A stretch of DNA of 64,000 bases, from contig UQCQ01000008.1 in the NCBI GenBank assembly GCA_900539595.1, positions 14,010 to 78,009 on the forward strand, written 5' to 3'. Under the pieces are notes generated by a model. It was not told where the DNA came from. It saw nothing but the letters and a program-made list of their open reading frames with translations, and searched no databases. Numbering within the stretch: position 1 is the stretch's first letter; each line of letters opens with the position of its first letter. Made by a program: the position numbers and the translations under genes. This stretch comes from an uncultured Mollicutes bacterium (lineage in GTDB: Bacteria > Bacillota_I > Bacilli_A > RFN20 > CAG-826). This document shows positions 1 through 7,195 of the stretch, piece by piece.

Positions 1-700
1 CTCCAACCCCAAGCGCGGGTTTGCCGCAGCTATAAGCGGCGGTGACCATGGAGTTGCCACCGGTAGCAAGGATCGTGGCAACGCCAGGATGGTGCATCAA
101 AGCGGTTGTGGCATCGAGAGAAGGATGTTCAATCCATTGGATGCAGTTTTCCGGGGCTCCAGCGGCAACGGCGGCATCGCGCATGACGATGGCCGCGGCT
201 TTGGAGCAATTTTGCGCACCCGGATGGAACCCAAAGATAATCGGGTTACGGGTTTTGATCGCGATTAAGGATTTGAAGATGACGGTCGAAGTCGGGTTAG
301 TGACCGGGGTAACCCCAGCGATCACGCCTAACGGCTCGGCAATTTCGGTGATGCCGGTGACCGGGTCTTCGGAGATGACGCCAACCGTTTTGGTGTGGCG
401 CATATTGTTAACGACATATTCACAGGCGAAGAGGTTCTTGGTCGCTTTGTCTTCGAAGACGCCGCGATGGGTTTCTTCAATCGCTTTACGGGCGAGGATG
501 CCATGGTGATCCAAACCGGCAACGGACATCTTTGCCACGATGTAGTCGATTTTTTCTTGGTCGAAGGACATGAATTCGTCGAGGGCTTTTAAGCCTTTTT
601 GGACGAGCTCATCGACCTCTTTTTCGGCAGCGGCCTTTTTGGCGGCTGCTTCTTCCGGGGTCAATTCTTTTTTAACGACGGGTTTCTTTTCATTAGCCAT
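1..700 (-). CDS. adhE: Bifunctional aldehyde-alcohol dehydrogenase AdhE (N-terminal part)
   Basis: The conceptual minus-strand translation starts MANEKKPVVKKELTPEE and runs off the left edge after about 233 residues. It reads as the aldehyde dehydrogenase half of AdhE, with the family stretches PVTNPTSTVIFKSLIAIK and GFHPGAQNCSKAA, then ATGGNSMV. AdhE reduces acetyl-CoA to acetaldehyde and then ethanol, regenerating NAD+ in fermentation. An alanine/lysine-rich N-terminal extension (about residues 5-30) precedes the conserved core. The start has an AAGGAGG site nine bases upstream and lies one base after the rex stop codon, so the two are almost certainly co-transcribed and translationally coupled. 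The catalytic cysteine and the iron-dependent alcohol dehydrogenase half lie outside the window, so completeness cannot be judged. Confidence 0.93.
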   Translation of the reverse strand, partial: MANEKKPVVKKELTPEEAAAKKAAAEKEVDELVQKGLKALDEFMSFDQEKIDYIVAKMSVAGLDHHGILARKAIEETHRGVFEDKATKNLFACEYVVNNMRHTKTVGVISEDPVTGITEIAEPLGVIAGVTPVTNPTSTVIFKSLIAIKTRNPIIFGFHPGAQNCSKAAAIVMRDAAVAAGAPENCIQWIEHPSLDATTALMHHPGVATILATGGNSMVTAAYSCGKPALGVG

Positions 701-701
701 A

Positions 702-1343
702 TCACTTTTCCTCCTTGGCTAAAGCGATGTTGAGTTTGTGGCTCAATACCGCCAGGGACGACGCGAGATTGACGTTCTCCACGACGATGTTCTCGGGGAC
801 ATCGAGGTGAGTCGGGGCAAAATTCCATAGGGCTTTGGCTCCCGCTTTGATCGCTTCATCGGCGACTTGCTGCGCTTGCGACGCAGGGACGCAGATAATG
901 GCGATATGGGCATTGAGCCGGGGGATCAAGTCTCCGAGTCTAGAAATCGGATAGACTTCTTTTTCTCCCACTTTATGGCCGATTTTTTCTGGATTGGAAT
1001 CAAATCCTGCTAGGATTTCTAATCCCATCTCCCGGAAGGCGGGGAAGTTCATGAGAGCCCCACCCATATGACCGACGCCGATGAGTACGGCGCTAGTGGA
1101 ATCGCGGTAGCCTAAGAAGGATTCGATATCGTTCACGAGTTGGCGGACGCTTCTTCCTTTCTTGGGACGACCCGGTTCTAAGGAGACGTTCTGCAAGTCT
1201 TTGCGGACTTGTTCCTCGCTATAGCCAAGCTTTGCGGCGATGCGGGGAGAAGAGATCGTTTCCTCTCCTTTTTCTTGGAGTTCCTTAAAATATTTTAAGT
1301 AGACGGGATACCGTTCCAGTTGGTTCATGGAATAGGTTTTCAT
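702..1343 (-). CDS. rex: Redox-sensing transcriptional repressor Rex
   Basis: A 213-residue protein of normal Rex length. The N-terminal winged helix (about residues 1-75) contains SSPRIAAKLGYSEEQVRKDL, and a Rossmann fold follows with the nucleotide-binding glycine motif GVGHMG at about residues 89-94. Rex senses the NADH/NAD+ ratio and releases DNA when NADH is high, derepressing fermentation genes, adhE being a classic target. The start at 1343 was chosen because AAGGAGG precedes it at proper spacing; a TTG seven codons upstream is open but overlaps that site. The stop sits one base before adhE. The upstream region has a cre box and near-palindromes but no clear full TTGTTAA-N6-TTAACAA Rex operator. 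Confidence 0.95.
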   Translation of the reverse strand: MKTYSMNQLERYPVYLKYFKELQEKGEETISSPRIAAKLGYSEEQVRKDLQNVSLEPGRPKKGRSVRQLVNDIESFLGYRDSTSAVLIGVGHMGGALMNFPAFREMGLEILAGFDSNPEKIGHKVGEKEVYPISRLGDLIPRLNAHIAIICVPASQAQQVADEAIKAGAKALWNFAPTHLDVPENIVVENVNLASSLAVLSHKLNIALAKEEK

Positions 1344-1426
1344 GGTCTTTCCTCCTTTCTTCAAATCGTGGTTCTTGCCTCGAACCGCGACAAGTTTAGA
1401 GCGTTATCAACATTAGGTAAATGTTT

Positions 1427-1454
1427 ACCGATATATTGATACCGATATATTGAT
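1427..1454. repeat. Tandem 14-bp repeat in the rex leader
   Basis: ACCGATATATTGAT occurs twice head to tail about 85 bases upstream of the rex start. It may be an operator or part of the promoter; I cannot name the factor. It does not match a Rex operator. Confidence 0.5.
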
Positions 1455-1476
1455 ACTGAAATCGCTTACATGCCAC

Positions 1477-1492
1477 ATGGAAGCGTTTACAA
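1477..1492. promoter_or_regulatory. CcpA cre site upstream of rex-adhE
   Basis: ATGGAAGCGTTTACAA matches the published cre consensus WTGNNARCGNWWWCAW at every position. It lies about 135 bases upstream of the rex start. In Firmicutes CcpA with HPr-Ser-P binds cre to repress or activate carbon and fermentation genes. Its place in front of rex-adhE fits catabolite control of ethanol fermentation. The direction of the effect cannot be read from the sequence. Confidence 0.7.
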
Positions 1493-1497
1493 ACGGT

Positions 1498-1569
1498 TAT
1501 ACAGTGTATAGTAAATGCAAGTTTATTTAGCAGTCCTGGCGTTTTCACTTATTTTTTATACAGTGTACA
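1498..1569. promoter_or_regulatory. Two TATACAGTGTAYA near-palindromes
   Basis: TATACAGTGTATA (1498-1510) is a 6-1-6 palindrome, and TATACAGTGTACA (1557-1569) repeats it with one arm change. Two spaced copies of one palindrome upstream of rex suggest a dimeric regulator's operators. The regulator is not identified. Confidence 0.45.
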
Positions 1570-1694
1570 TATTTTTAGGGTTTTAAGGGTCAGTTTTAGG
1601 CTTCGAACCCCTTTGGATTGGTCTACGAAATCGCCTGTTTTCTAAAAAGCCGCATAACGTCGATGGCATCGAAATAATCATTAAAAATATCGTG

Positions 1695-1740
1695 AAAAGT
1701 AGACTAAAAAGTAGACTAAAAAGTAGACTAAAAGTAGACT
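1695..1740. repeat. Four-copy AAAAGTAGACT array
   Basis: GTAGACT recurs at 1699, 1711, 1723 and 1734 with A-rich linkers, a period of 11-12 bp (about one helical turn). It resembles the arrays found next to accessory genes elsewhere in the window. The nearest downstream plus-strand gene is the DUF3800 gene, with ncRNA copy 1 between them. A single AAAAAGTAGAC also occurs near 38970. Confidence 0.65.
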
Positions 1741-1833
1741 AATATTTCGAGCGCAGCCGTTATTGTTATTAGGATTTTTTGGTTCTTTTAGGATGGCAGA
1801 AAAATTTTTTCCCTAACCCCCCTTGGGGGGGTA

Positions 1834-1862
1834 TTGTGCTTTTGGCAAACCTGTATTAGGAT
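1834..1862 (+). promoter_or_regulatory. Promoter of small RNA copy 1
   Basis: TTGTGC (-35), 17-base spacer and TAGGAT (-10). The same geometry precedes the other two copies with different spacer sequence, which supports the call. A C6-TT-G7 palindrome at 1817-1831 lies immediately upstream. Confidence 0.65.
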
Positions 1863-1868
1863 AAAGCC

Positions 1869-2003
1869 ATCAAGGGAGAAATCCTTTGAATAGACCGTAA
1901 CGAAGGGGACACCTATCGGATCCATCAACGGGTCATGAATAGTGTGCGGGGAAGAAATCGGGCTCCCACCATTATGGCGGGGATGTACCTCGCTTTTTAT
2001 TTT
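1869..2003 (+). ncRNA. Structured small RNA, copy 1 of 3
   Basis: A roughly 135-nt unit seen three times here. It opens with a hairpin (TCAAGGGA, GAAA tetraloop, TCCTTTGA). A highly conserved core follows (GACCGTAACGAAGGGGAC and ACCTATC, 1893-1917), then a GUGCGGGG/CUCCCAC stem and an intrinsic terminator (GCGGGG-ATGTA-CCTCGC, then T5ATTTT). In copy 3 the 5' hairpin has different sequence but the same fold, and terminator loops differ while stems are kept, so selection acts on RNA structure. I do not recognise the family. A diverged 6S-type or other regulatory RNA is possible, but it is short for 6S. The transcript ends only a few bases before the DUF3800 start codon. Confidence 0.7.
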
Positions 2004-2007
2004 GCCA

Positions 2008-2682
2008 ATGAAAGAATTATCGATATTTGTAGACGAATCTGGAGATTTTGGGGCATACGACCATCATTGCCCCATTTATCTATTTTCATTGGTTTATCAC
2101 GATCAATCTTTAGATATCTCCGCTTTAACAAAATCCTTCCAAGATGGATTAAGCCAAATCGATGCAGGCATGACTTACTTTCACGCAGGGCCATTAATTC
2201 GTCGAGAAGGCGAATATAAGGAAATGGATGTTTTTCAGCGAAGAAAAGCATTCAATAAAATGTCTTATCTCACGAAGAATCTCCCCATCAGTTACTCTGT
2301 CGTTTCCGTGGAGAAAACCCATATTTCTGGTCAAACTGAACTTTCTAACATATTGAGAAAGGCAACCGAGGCAATCCTTCTGGAAAATCTCACGTATTTC
2401 CAAAGTTTCGACTACATTAAAATTTATTATGACAATGGACAAAAGCAACTACTCCATCTTTTGAAAACCGCATTCGCGTCTTGCTTAGGCAGTTTAAAAA
2501 TTAATATCGTAAAGCCCACTGATTACATCTTGTTCCAGGTTGCCGACTTTCTTACAACCATTGAATTGACTCGTTATAAATTCCAAATGAAAACAATATC
2601 TAGCAGTGAATTGCACTTCTTCAACAATGCCCGTGAGTTTCATAGGAACTTTTATCGTGGGATACTCTCTAAACGGTTATAA
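2008..2682 (+). CDS. DUF3800 family protein
   Basis: A 224-residue protein beginning MKELSIFVDESGDFG, the hallmark N-terminus of DUF3800, an RNase H-like fold family; D9, E10 and D13 are the likely metal-site acidic residues. A second conserved block near the C-terminus is FQVADFLTTIEL, where the aspartate of QxADF is typical. DUF3800 proteins are often found in defence islands and on mobile elements; their biochemical role is not settled. The start was placed at this ATG because it opens the conserved domain; an upstream in-frame start would lie inside the small RNA. No Shine-Dalgarno is visible, and the start lies within ten bases of the small RNA terminator. The gene sits between copies 1 and 2 of the small RNA, suggesting insertion or tandem duplication. 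Confidence 0.8.
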   Translation: MKELSIFVDESGDFGAYDHHCPIYLFSLVYHDQSLDISALTKSFQDGLSQIDAGMTYFHAGPLIRREGEYKEMDVFQRRKAFNKMSYLTKNLPISYSVVSVEKTHISGQTELSNILRKATEAILLENLTYFQSFDYIKIYYDNGQKQLLHLLKTAFASCLGSLKINIVKPTDYILFQVADFLTTIELTRYKFQMKTISSSELHFFNNAREFHRNFYRGILSKRL

Positions 2683-2718
2683 GACACCGTGAAGAGCTCT
2701 CAATTTCGTTTTTTTCGC

Positions 2719-2747
2719 TTGCCGACACCATGCTTACGCATTAGGAT
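2719..2747 (+). promoter_or_regulatory. Promoter of small RNA copy 2
   Basis: TTGCCG, 17-base spacer, TAGGAT. The -10 and the following AAAGCC are identical to copy 1; the -35 and spacer differ. Confidence 0.65.
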
Positions 2748-2753
2748 AAAGCC

Positions 2754-2888
2754 ATCAAGGGAGAAATCCTTTGAATAGACCGTAACGAAGGGGACACCTA
2801 TCGGATCCATTCTAGGATCGTGAATAGCGTGCGGGGTAGAATTTGGGCTCCCACCTACACGGCGGGGTTGAGCCTCGCTTTTTCTTTT
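2754..2888 (+). ncRNA. Structured small RNA, copy 2 of 3
   Basis: Nearly identical to copy 1 over its first 60 bases, including the 5' hairpin and conserved core. It then diverges in the linker and regains identity at the GGGCTCCCACC arm. The terminator is GCGGGG-TTGAG-CCTCGC followed by T5CTTTT. No gene follows on this strand, so it is a stand-alone transcript rather than a leader of a protein gene. Confidence 0.7.
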
Positions 2889-2917
2889 GCCTAGCGACTA
2901 CCGCCTAGCATTTGCCC

Positions 2918-2946
2918 TTGTCCAAAGCCTCCACTTCTTCTATGAT
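2918..2946 (+). promoter_or_regulatory. Promoter of small RNA copy 3
   Basis: TTGTCC, 17-base spacer, TATGAT. It is independent in sequence from the promoters of copies 1 and 2 but has the same geometry. Confidence 0.65.
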
Positions 2947-2951
2947 GATGG

Positions 2952-3089
2952 AGCCAAAGGAAGCAATTCATTTGGCTAGACCGTAACGAAGGGGACACCT
3001 ATCCGGTTTCATTTATGGACTGAGGTAGAGTGCGGGGAAGAAGTCGGGCTCCCACCTATACGGCGGGGAAATACCTCGCTTTTTATTTT
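2952..3089 (+). ncRNA. Structured small RNA, copy 3 of 3
   Basis: The most diverged copy. Its 5' hairpin is rebuilt as AGCCAAA...TTTGGCT, whereas copies 1-2 use TCAAGGGA/TCCTTTGA: compensatory change of a whole helix. The core GACCGTAACGAAGGGGACACC and the GGGCTCCCACC arm are conserved. The terminator is GCGGGG-AAATA-CCTCGC with T5ATTTT. It converges on the sugar kinase gene. Confidence 0.7.
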
Positions 3090-3097
3090 ACCTCAGA

Positions 3098-3122
3098 AAA
3101 AACGGGGGATGACCGTCCCTGT
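3098..3122 (-). terminator. Probable terminator of the sugar kinase gene
   Basis: On the minus strand an imperfect stem ACaGGGA...TCCCccGT is followed by T6, just past the kinase stop. The stem has bulges, so the call is moderate. Confidence 0.4.
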
Positions 3123-3138
3123 CTATTCCGTTTTATTC

Positions 3139-4062
3139 CTAGTTATGGAACCAACCCGATTCTTGGATTTTTGCTTCTACTTCTTTTAAGTTTGGTAGGC
3201 CATCAATGGCTCCAAAGGACGTTGTATTTAACGCTGCGGCAATATTAGAAAAATAGAGCATCCTTTCAATCTCTTCTTTCTTTAAGGCGCGGATATCCTT
3301 CCCATCATATTGAGAAAGGAAGGCTCCTAAAAAGGCATCCCCTGCTCCGGTCGTATCTACTGGATGCACCTGAATCGAAGGGGCGTAGTAGCCCCTCCCT
3401 TGATAAAGGAGTTTCGAACCTTCTTTTCCTAAAGTAATCAGCACGATTTTATTGGGGAAAGAAGAGACATAATCTTCCCCGAATAAGGCGACTTCATCTT
3501 CCGAGAATTTAAGAATATCTCCAAGAGGAAGAAATCCGCGATAGATACGGATTGCTTCTTCTTGAGAAGCATAGAGGTCTTCCCGGTAATTGACATCCAT
3601 TGAAACGACTTGGCGTCTTTTTTTAGCGGAAGCAATCGCCTGAGATAAGAATTCCCTTCCTCGGGAACTCGCTAGCATCAAGGTTCCAAAATGCAGGATT
3701 GAGGCGGATTCAAAAGCAGGATTTAAAGGGGTAACCAAGCAATCATCCGCGGTGTGTTTCCGGTAGAAGCAAAAAGAACGTTCTCCGTTCTCTTCATGCT
3801 GGACCAAGGCTAGAGTCGTGTTATGGTCGTTATCTACTTGAATATAAGAAGGATCCAATCCCTGTTTTTTTGCCTCTTCTAAGAGAAAGCTCCCCATCTT
3901 GTCGTTACCGACGCATCCATAAAACAAAACGTCAGCCCCGAGTTTACGGGCGGCGACCGCTAGATTAAAGGGAGCCCCTCCCGCGTAACAGGTGTAGGTT
4001 CTTTCCCCGTTGACGTTCTCCCCAATCATATCGACGAGGATTTCTCCGATCACTCCAATCAT
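3139..4062 (-). CDS. PfkB-family carbohydrate kinase (fructokinase-like)
   Basis: A 307-residue ribokinase/PfkB-family kinase. The N-terminus MIGVIGEILVDMI and the glycine-rich YAGGAPFNLAVAARKLGA carry the sugar-binding fold. DTTGAGDAFLGAFL near residue 240 is the C-terminal PfkB signature with the anion hole and catalytic aspartate (GAGD). It transfers phosphate from ATP to a sugar such as fructose or a keto-deoxy sugar acid; the exact substrate cannot be fixed from sequence. AAGGAGA lies seven bases before the ATG. It stands alone and converges on the small RNAs. An inverted repeat at 4163-4197 lies upstream and could be its operator. Confidence 0.88.
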   Translation of the reverse strand: MIGVIGEILVDMIGENVNGERTYTCYAGGAPFNLAVAARKLGADVLFYGCVGNDKMGSFLLEEAKKQGLDPSYIQVDNDHNTTLALVQHEENGERSFCFYRKHTADDCLVTPLNPAFESASILHFGTLMLASSRGREFLSQAIASAKKRRQVVSMDVNYREDLYASQEEAIRIYRGFLPLGDILKFSEDEVALFGEDYVSSFPNKIVLITLGKEGSKLLYQGRGYYAPSIQVHPVDTTGAGDAFLGAFLSQYDGKDIRALKKEEIERMLYFSNIAAALNTTSFGAIDGLPNLKEVEAKIQESGWFHN

Positions 4063-4162
4063 AGGCGTTCTCCTTGGGGATCATTATAAAGAAAACAAAA
4101 TCAACGAGACAGGTAGACGAACTTAAGGCAGCCCGACAAAGAGTTCTAAAATCTTCAAACTC

Positions 4163-4197
4163 CGTTGCAAGCTCAAAATTATTTCGAGTTTGCAACG
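4163..4197. promoter_or_regulatory. Inverted repeat between sugar kinase and AAA ATPase genes
   Basis: CGTTGCAAGCTC and GAGTTTGCAACG form 12-base arms with one mismatch around an 11-base spacer. It could be an operator for the kinase gene or a terminator of the upstream ATPase gene. It lacks a T-run, which favours an operator. Confidence 0.45.
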
Positions 4198-4245
4198 CAC
4201 TTTTGATATTTTTGGTTGATAAAAAGCTTAGGAGGTCAATCTAGT

Positions 4246-5592
4246 CTATTTCCAGTTGAAGGTAGAAAGGAACTCCTTGATTAAGAAGGCGCAGAAATGG
4301 GGGAAGGTAAGGATATTGGAGTCATAACCAATATTCGCATTGGCGATCTTAATCCCAAATTTAATTTCCTCATAGGAATCGCTTTGAATTAAGGTAGACA
4401 AGGCCTTTGAACGGTTGTTGCCTGCTTTCACCTCGATGGGAACCAAATAGTCTTGGCGACGGACGAAGAATTCTTCTTGAAGAGAGGAGTTCTTCTTCTT
4501 GTAATAGCAAAGGTCGTACCCAGATTTCACCAGAGCTTCCGCGACGATGCTTTCAAAGAAACCGCCTTTATAGACATCGAAATTCTTATTTTGGCGAAAA
4601 TCCATTTGGGCATCGTCGTCTAGTTGAGATAATAGCAATCCGCTGTCCGCGTAATAAAGAACGCAGGAATCATCGTTGACGTTGCCTTTTAAGGGCAAAT
4701 GAGGGGTTAGAAGCGCGCGGCAAATAGAAACGATGCCCGCATCTTCCAGCCATTCAAAACAGCCGCGATAATCTTTGAATCGAGCGCCAGGACGTACTTT
4801 CGAAATCTGGAATTTTTTGTTCTCTTTCGCTAGCTGCGAGGGGACGGAACGAAATACGTTCTCGATCCGCCCTTTATCTAGTCCCACAGCGTATTTACGA
4901 ATATCCCCTTCATAGCCAAGAACGATTTGGCGTTGAATCTCCAAGGTATTTTCGAACGTTTTTTTAGTAACAAAATCATAGACCGCTTCTGGCATTCCCC
5001 CAACAATGCAATAATCCAAGAACAAATCATTATAAATTTTTAGCACGCTTGGGCTAAAAGCTCGAAATGCCTTCATGTGGGACAAGATGTCCTCTTTGAT
5101 CGAGTCTCCATACCCCAGAGCCCACAAAAATTCTTCGAAGTCCAAGGATCGCATTTCCACTTCGGTTTTATAGCCAACGCTGATGCTAGAAATCTCTTGA
5201 TAATGGATTCCAAGCAAGGACCCACTGCAAATGACATCAAACCGTCCATCTTGAGCAAAAAATTTTAAGCTCGTCGTCACATCGGGGAATTCTTGCACCT
5301 CATCGAAGAAAATAAGGGTTTTATGAGGGATGAATTTAACGCCCGCCCGAATCCGGGAGATATTTTGAATCACCGCTTCTGGAGAATATCCATTTTCCAC
5401 AATTTGTTTAAACGTGGGTTCTTCTGCAAAGTTGATTTCAGCAACGCTTTCGTAATTCTTGTTGGCAAATTGCTGGATGGACTTTGTTTTTCCAACTTGT
5501 CTCGCCCCTTTAATAATCAAAGGCTTATGGCCTGGATTGGCTTTCCAATCAAGCAAATACTTGTCAATCTTACGTCTTAAATACTCTTCCAT
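4246..5592 (-). CDS. AAA_14/DUF4143-type ATP-binding protein
   Basis: A 448-residue protein with an N-terminal AAA_14 ATPase: Walker A GARQVGKT (about residues 29-36), Walker B TLIFFDEVQ (about 92-100) and sensor-like ICSGSLLG. A DUF4143 region follows, with LDYCIVGGMPEAV and a C-terminal Y-x-G-x-FES...VPIEVKAG block. The final EVK motif resembles the degraded nuclease-like fold typical of this family. The family is common in Bacteria and Archaea in variable copy number and is often found with mobile DNA; its function is unproven. The ATG has GGAGG upstream. A three-copy repeat at 5651-5740 covers the upstream region and may be its own operator. Confidence 0.85.
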   Translation of the reverse strand: MEEYLRRKIDKYLLDWKANPGHKPLIIKGARQVGKTKSIQQFANKNYESVAEINFAEEPTFKQIVENGYSPEAVIQNISRIRAGVKFIPHKTLIFFDEVQEFPDVTTSLKFFAQDGRFDVICSGSLLGIHYQEISSISVGYKTEVEMRSLDFEEFLWALGYGDSIKEDILSHMKAFRAFSPSVLKIYNDLFLDYCIVGGMPEAVYDFVTKKTFENTLEIQRQIVLGYEGDIRKYAVGLDKGRIENVFRSVPSQLAKENKKFQISKVRPGARFKDYRGCFEWLEDAGIVSICRALLTPHLPLKGNVNDDSCVLYYADSGLLLSQLDDDAQMDFRQNKNFDVYKGGFFESIVAEALVKSGYDLCYYKKKNSSLQEEFFVRRQDYLVPIEVKAGNNRSKALSTLIQSDSYEEIKFGIKIANANIGYDSNILTFPHFCAFLIKEFLSTFNWK

Positions 5593-5650
5593 TGACCAAA
5601 ATTCCTCCGTTTAGAGTCATTATATATACAAAACATCGATATTATCTAGT

Positions 5651-5740
5651 GTTTATGCAAAAAATGAGGATATTATCAATCAATACTTACAAAAAAATGA
5701 TGATATCAATTTGAAGTATTTACAAAAAAATGAGGATAAC
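5651..5740. repeat. Three-copy repeat upstream of the AAA_14 gene
   Basis: Variants of TTTACAAAAAAATGAGGATA occur at about 5651, 5686 and 5719 (period about 34 bp). They lie 60-150 bases upstream of the ATPase start, next to a TATAAT box (minus strand) close to the gene. Placement suggests regulator binding sites. Confidence 0.6.
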
Positions 5741-5951
5741 TATAGTTTTTAAACAGTTGTTTATTTTTATTTTTTGGGTTTTTAGGAGAAATGAAACTTT
5801 GTCAATATAACAAAGAAAGACCTCCAACCGTCGTTTCAAGGAAAGATAGAAAGTAAAATTGTTCAGTGCTAGTGAACAATTTTTCTAGAAACACGGAAAC
5901 GTTTGCTCTATTGAATTTGCGGAAAGGCTCTCTTTTGTTTTAAAAGCACCC

Positions 5952-6572
5952 TCATTCATTTTCATTCATAACTAGTTCCATGATTTCGAAAACCGCCTTT
6001 TCTATCTTCATGGCTTTCGCATATCGAAATAGTTTCCTTTGGTTTGTATGTCCCGCTGCATACGCTTTTATTGCTTTCACAAAGGTTTCTCCGTCATATC
6101 GGTCCCGATACTTGATAAGATCGCAGATTGTTCTTTCTTTGTCATAAGCCTTGACCCGATTCCCAAACATCGTTGAAACTTCTTCTATTCCCAGGGAATA
6201 AATCTCTTCCTTGGAAATGTTTTGGATGACCAAAAGGGGGAGGGGCTTCCTAAAGGGGTGATAGCCTTGCGGTCCGGTAACATAAATGCTTTCGGGAATT
6301 TTGTCCATTAGATGGTGGAGATAAAGAGCACTCATGCTAGAGAAGATGTATTGAGGGTAACGAGTTTGAAGAAGCCAATAATCATCCACGGCAAAATCAG
6401 GGGAAGCATAAAACCCCGGGGCGATTTTCTTCAAGTCCTTCTTTTTAACGAAAGAAGAAAGAAACCAAGAGGGTATCTTTCTTTCATCCATCTCCCTGCG
6501 AGTAATGAATCCTTGATTCCCTTGGTAGATTTCCTCGATGATTTGGTCGTTCGTCATTTCTTCCATTTGCAC
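5952..6572 (-). CDS. AbiEi-like antitoxin-domain protein, solitary
   Basis: A 206-residue protein with the layout of AbiEi-family antitoxins. An N-terminal winged helix (IIEEIYQGNQGFITRREMDERKIP) is followed by the conserved GFYASPD and YIFSSMSALYLHHL blocks, ending with ERTICDLIKYR. AbiEi proteins repress their own operon and neutralise AbiEii nucleotidyltransferase toxins. No AbiEii partner is adjacent, so it may be an orphan antitoxin, a stand-alone regulator, or the survivor of a broken pair. The start codon is uncertain among three nearby ATGs. TGGCACCGA repeats lie about 150 bases upstream. Confidence 0.8.
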   Translation of the reverse strand: MQMEEMTNDQIIEEIYQGNQGFITRREMDERKIPSWFLSSFVKKKDLKKIAPGFYASPDFAVDDYWLLQTRYPQYIFSSMSALYLHHLMDKIPESIYVTGPQGYHPFRKPLPLLVIQNISKEEIYSLGIEEVSTMFGNRVKAYDKERTICDLIKYRDRYDGETFVKAIKAYAAGHTNQRKLFRYAKAMKIEKAVFEIMELVMNENE

Positions 6573-6720
6573 ATTATTCTATATTTTTTTACTGTGTATT
6601 TGGAAGTTTAGAGAGATTGTGTTTCTTTTACATCACGGATGATAAAGGGGATCCTTTCCATTTAAAAACACCCCATATCATCGATATTTTTCATTTCCCA
6701 TTGCGGATAATTTTCGTTTT

Positions 6721-6776
6721 CGGTGCCAAAAATGGCACTGAAATGGCACCGATTGGCACCGATGGCACCGAAAAAC
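6721..6776. repeat. TGGCACCGA operator-like array
   Basis: CGGTGCCA is followed by four direct copies of TGGCAC(C/T)GA at 9-11 bp spacing, so the first copy faces the others. It lies upstream of the AbiEi-like gene and is probably its private operator array. Confidence 0.6.
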
Positions 6777-6875
6777 GGTTAGGTACAAGAAAGGTTCGTT
6801 TCGGGCAAGGATGGAGCCATCTTTAGCAGGCGCATTCATGTTTCAGCAAATCCTCCATCGAGCCCGTTGAAAATT

Positions 6876-6915
6876 AGCGTTGGAATTTCAATGTTTTTTA
6901 GAAAATTCCAACGCT
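6876..6915. other. Hairpin in the non-coding stretch 6777-7195
   Basis: AGCGTTGGAATTT and AAATTCCAACGCT form perfect 13-base arms around a 14-base loop. It could be a terminator or an element end. The rest of the stretch between the two AbiEi-like genes holds no gene I can support. Around 7000 the plus strand can encode VGCKVGNKTG, reminiscent of the AlbA_2 linker repeats, but too little remains to call a relic. Confidence 0.5.
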
Positions 6916-7195
6916 ATTTGGATGGTTGTGCGAGCGAAAAATGGACCATAGGTAGGAGGCTGATTCGACTTTTATACCCAACCGAATTATGGCAAATGGT
7001 TGGGTGTAAAGTTGGGAATAAAACCGGTGCCAGGATGGAAACCAGCGAAAGTGAAACGTATTGGGGGTCAGAAAGAGTCCGGATACAGTTGTGGATCAGC
7101 TCTATGATTCCGGAGATAAGCACCACTACTTTTCCAAAACATCGAGTATCTCAAGGCCGTTGGATGCATCGATAAACCCTTTGTCAAAACTCTTT

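Noticed and set aside
702..704. Mycoplasma code (UGA as Trp)
   Set aside because: rex stops at TGA right before the adhE start, and other genes end in TGA next to the following start.
1817..1831. C6-TT-G7 palindrome as an oriT or a terminator
   Set aside because: No relaxase gene is near and no T-run follows; a short palindrome alone is not enough.
1869..3089. Riboswitch upstream of the DUF3800 gene or the sugar kinase
   Set aside because: Copies 2 and 3 have no gene downstream on their strand and each ends in a terminator.
7000..7060. AlbA_2 relic encoding VGCKVGNKTG
   Set aside because: No winged helix or GSNK-x-GYW tail follows; too short to support.
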